Below, in pieces: positions 44,971 through 46,143 of a stretch of DNA of 46,143 nucleotides. The stretch comes from an uncultured Clostridia bacterium. GTDB taxonomy: Bacteria > Bacillota > Clostridia > Oscillospirales > UBA644. The stretch covers positions 1 to 46,143 of the forward strand of contig CAOJUB010000014.1 of the NCBI GenBank assembly GCA_948443805.1, read 5' to 3'. The first letter of the stretch is position 1; each line of letters begins with the position of its first letter. The position numbers and the translations under genes were made by a program. Below the pieces are notes generated by a model. The model ran no database searches, was not told the origin of the DNA, and saw only the letters and a program-made list of their open reading frames with translations.

Positions 44971-45192
44971 ATGAGAAAATGTTTAAGATGCCATGCGGAA
45001 ATGGCAGAAAATTTAGATATAAAAGTGCAAGGCGGAGCATACGGAATAAAAGTGACGCAGCAGGGGATTTTCAAAGACAGTTTAGGAAAACTCAACTGCG
45101 CGGTATGTCCGGAATGCGGTTATATCGAAATTTATATGGAAGATACCGATAAAATTAAAAAATTAATGAAAAAAGAAAACACCGTATCCTGA
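44971..45192 (+). CDS. Mini zinc-ribbon protein
   Basis: The start chosen is ATG 44971, which has AAGGAGG 8 nt upstream, although the frame is open from 44902. The 73-residue product has CLRC near the N-terminus and CPECGY near the C-terminus, enough for one zinc ribbon, and the middle GGAYGIKVTQQGIFKDS resembles small nucleic-acid-binding-like proteins of Clostridia. Function unknown. It lies 37 bp after the membrane protein gene. Confidence 0.75.
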   Translation: MRKCLRCHAEMAENLDIKVQGGAYGIKVTQQGIFKDSLGKLNCAVCPECGYIEIYMEDTDKIKKLMKKENTVS

Positions 45193-45206
45193 AAGGAGAA
45201 AGCCGC

Positions 45207-45998
45207 ATGATCGCATGGTTTCGGAATATACAAGTCGCCTATATGGTTACCGCCTCTCTGGGCGGCATTCCGCTCGCCGCGGGCAGCGTGCTGCAAAGAA
45301 AACCGATCCTATTTCTCTTTGCCGTTTTATGGATTTTTTTCTTTGCGGTTTTATTCTCCGTCATCGCACAACGAAAATATGCCGGCGTTATTAAACTGAT
45401 GAACGAAGAATGCCGGATTGCCGAATATATCGAACAGACAAACAAAATCCTGAACCGGTGCAAAAATAAAAAAGCGAGAAACCTTCTGCTTCTCAACCTT
45501 TCGGCCGGTTACTTAAACACAGGAAACGTGACTTGTGCAAGGCAGATTTTCGACCGTCTTATGCCCTTTCCGGACTCGGCGCGGGGCGCTTATGAAAAAG
45601 CGGTTTATTTGAACAACCTCTGTCTTTACCATCTGCTGGTCCGGGATTTTGAAAACGCAGAACTTGCGCTGACCGAACTAAAAAAGACAATCGAAAATCC
45701 CCGGCTGCCCCAACAGCAGAAAAATTGGCTTTTTGACTTTTACGCAAACAGATCCGTCTCTCTCCGTATGGCAAAAGGAGATTTTGAGGGCGCCGAACAG
45801 CATTTTCAGCTGGCGGCAGAAAAACAAAACACCCGGCTGACCAAAATCGCCGTGCAGTATGAACTGGCAAAAGCGTATTTACACGCAGAAAAAACCGAAG
45901 AGGCGCAAAAAGTATTTTTCTCCGTCGCCGAACAGGGGGGAGATTCCCGTTACGCCGCCTTGGCAAAACAAGAACTTGCCGCGATTGAGAAGCTGTAA
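45207..45998 (+). CDS. Membrane-anchored protein with TPR-like helices
   Basis: The 263-residue protein starts with two membrane segments (about 10-30 and 35-57). The rest is helical with TPR-like pairs, such as LLNLSAGYLNTGNVTCARQIF, and repeated Ala-rich helices near YELAKAYLHAEKTEEAQKVF. Such scaffolds bind partner proteins. The partner is unknown. GAAAGGAG lies before the ATG, 14 bp after the zinc-ribbon gene. Confidence 0.75.
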   Translation: MIAWFRNIQVAYMVTASLGGIPLAAGSVLQRKPILFLFAVLWIFFFAVLFSVIAQRKYAGVIKLMNEECRIAEYIEQTNKILNRCKNKKARNLLLLNLSAGYLNTGNVTCARQIFDRLMPFPDSARGAYEKAVYLNNLCLYHLLVRDFENAELALTELKKTIENPRLPQQQKNWLFDFYANRSVSLRMAKGDFEGAEQHFQLAAEKQNTRLTKIAVQYELAKAYLHAEKTEEAQKVFFSVAEQGGDSRYAALAKQELAAIEKL

Positions 45999-46025
45999 AT
46001 TAATTGGGATTTTAAGCGTGGAGTA

Positions 46026-46143
46026 ATGGATAACTGGTTTACAATAGATAAAATTGATGCAAATACATATATTATCAGTGAATACCGCCATTGGGAGGAA
46101 ACGCATTGCTATCTGTTGAATGGAAATACCCGAAGTCTGCTTA
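46026..46143 (+). CDS. Metallo-beta-lactamase-fold hydrolase, N-terminal fragment
   Basis: The 39 complete codons at the window edge give MDNWFTIDKIDANTYIISEY followed by RHWEETHCYLLNGNTRSLL, the usual first strands of MBL-fold hydrolases before the HxHxDH motif. The rest lies outside the window. GGAG stands only 2 nt before the ATG, so the start is not certain, though no other start codon precedes it after the last stop. Confidence 0.7.
   Translation, partial: MDNWFTIDKIDANTYIISEYRHWEETHCYLLNGNTRSLL

Noticed and set aside
1-46143. CRISPR arrays, rRNA or tRNA genes, intact insertion sequences
   Set aside because: No repeat-spacer pattern, rRNA-like stretch, tRNA-like fold or transposase reading frame was seen on either strand.

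Overview
The window comes from the chromosome of a low-to-middle GC Firmicute, most likely a spore-forming member of class Clostridia. The evidence is the order of the S10-spc-alpha ribosomal protein cluster, zinc-ribbon forms of S4, S14 and L36, the SRP RNA-dnaX-ybaB-recR block, Mini-RNase III, and spore-linked genes (ylbJ, a pdaA-type deacetylase, a FtsK/SpoIIIE translocase). I cannot name a genus from the sequence alone. No CRISPR array, rRNA, tRNA or intact insertion sequence was seen.

Region 1 (1-16121, minus strand) is one long ribosomal superoperon: rpsJ, rplC, rplD, rplW, rplB, rpsS, rplV, rpsC, rplP, rpmC, rpsQ, rplN, rplX, rplE, rpsN, rpsH, rplF, rplR, rpsE, rpmD, rplO, secY, adk, map, a KOW protein, infA, rpmJ, rpsM, rpsK, rpsD, rpoA and rplQ. 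It is read from a strong promoter at 16093-16121, begins with a roughly 320-nt leader that can fold in two competing ways, and ends in a terminator just after rplQ. A second unusually long and hairpin-rich spacer separates rpsJ from rplC.

Region 2 (16181-25795) holds a PHP-type phosphoesterase, ylbJ, pfkA, a thiamine pyrophosphokinase, a NYN-domain nuclease-like protein whose real start seems to be a rare ATC codon, a YitT membrane protein, and the group mrnC, recR, ybaB, dnaX and SRP RNA.

Region 3 (25930-28957) is the least explained part. A promoter drives a 71-bp element that folds into a near-perfect four-way junction. It is followed by another hairpin and promoter, then by three membrane proteins of unknown function. 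The last of these is predicted to have a Cys-rich outer part, one membrane segment and a winged-helix-like inner part.

Region 4 (28960-38104) carries an envelope-remodelling operon (two polysaccharide deacetylases and an M23 endopeptidase), a GH29 fucosidase-like enzyme, a small lipoprotein with a zinc ribbon, vanZ-aroQ-aroE, hflK-hflC, and a DUF3795 gene that sits inside the loop of what looks like a split shared terminator.

Region 5 (38105-46143) holds a U32 peptidase, zapA, uppP (its promoter faces that of zapA), ftsK/spoIIIE, an AT-rich pair (a YczE/DUF6198-type membrane protein and a mini zinc-ribbon protein), a membrane-anchored repeat protein and the start of a metallo-beta-lactamase-fold gene cut by the window edge. 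Most genes are ordinary housekeeping. The observations that most deserve a second look are the four-way-junction element with its membrane-protein cluster, the terminator split by DUF3795, the ATC start, and the two structured ribosomal leaders.
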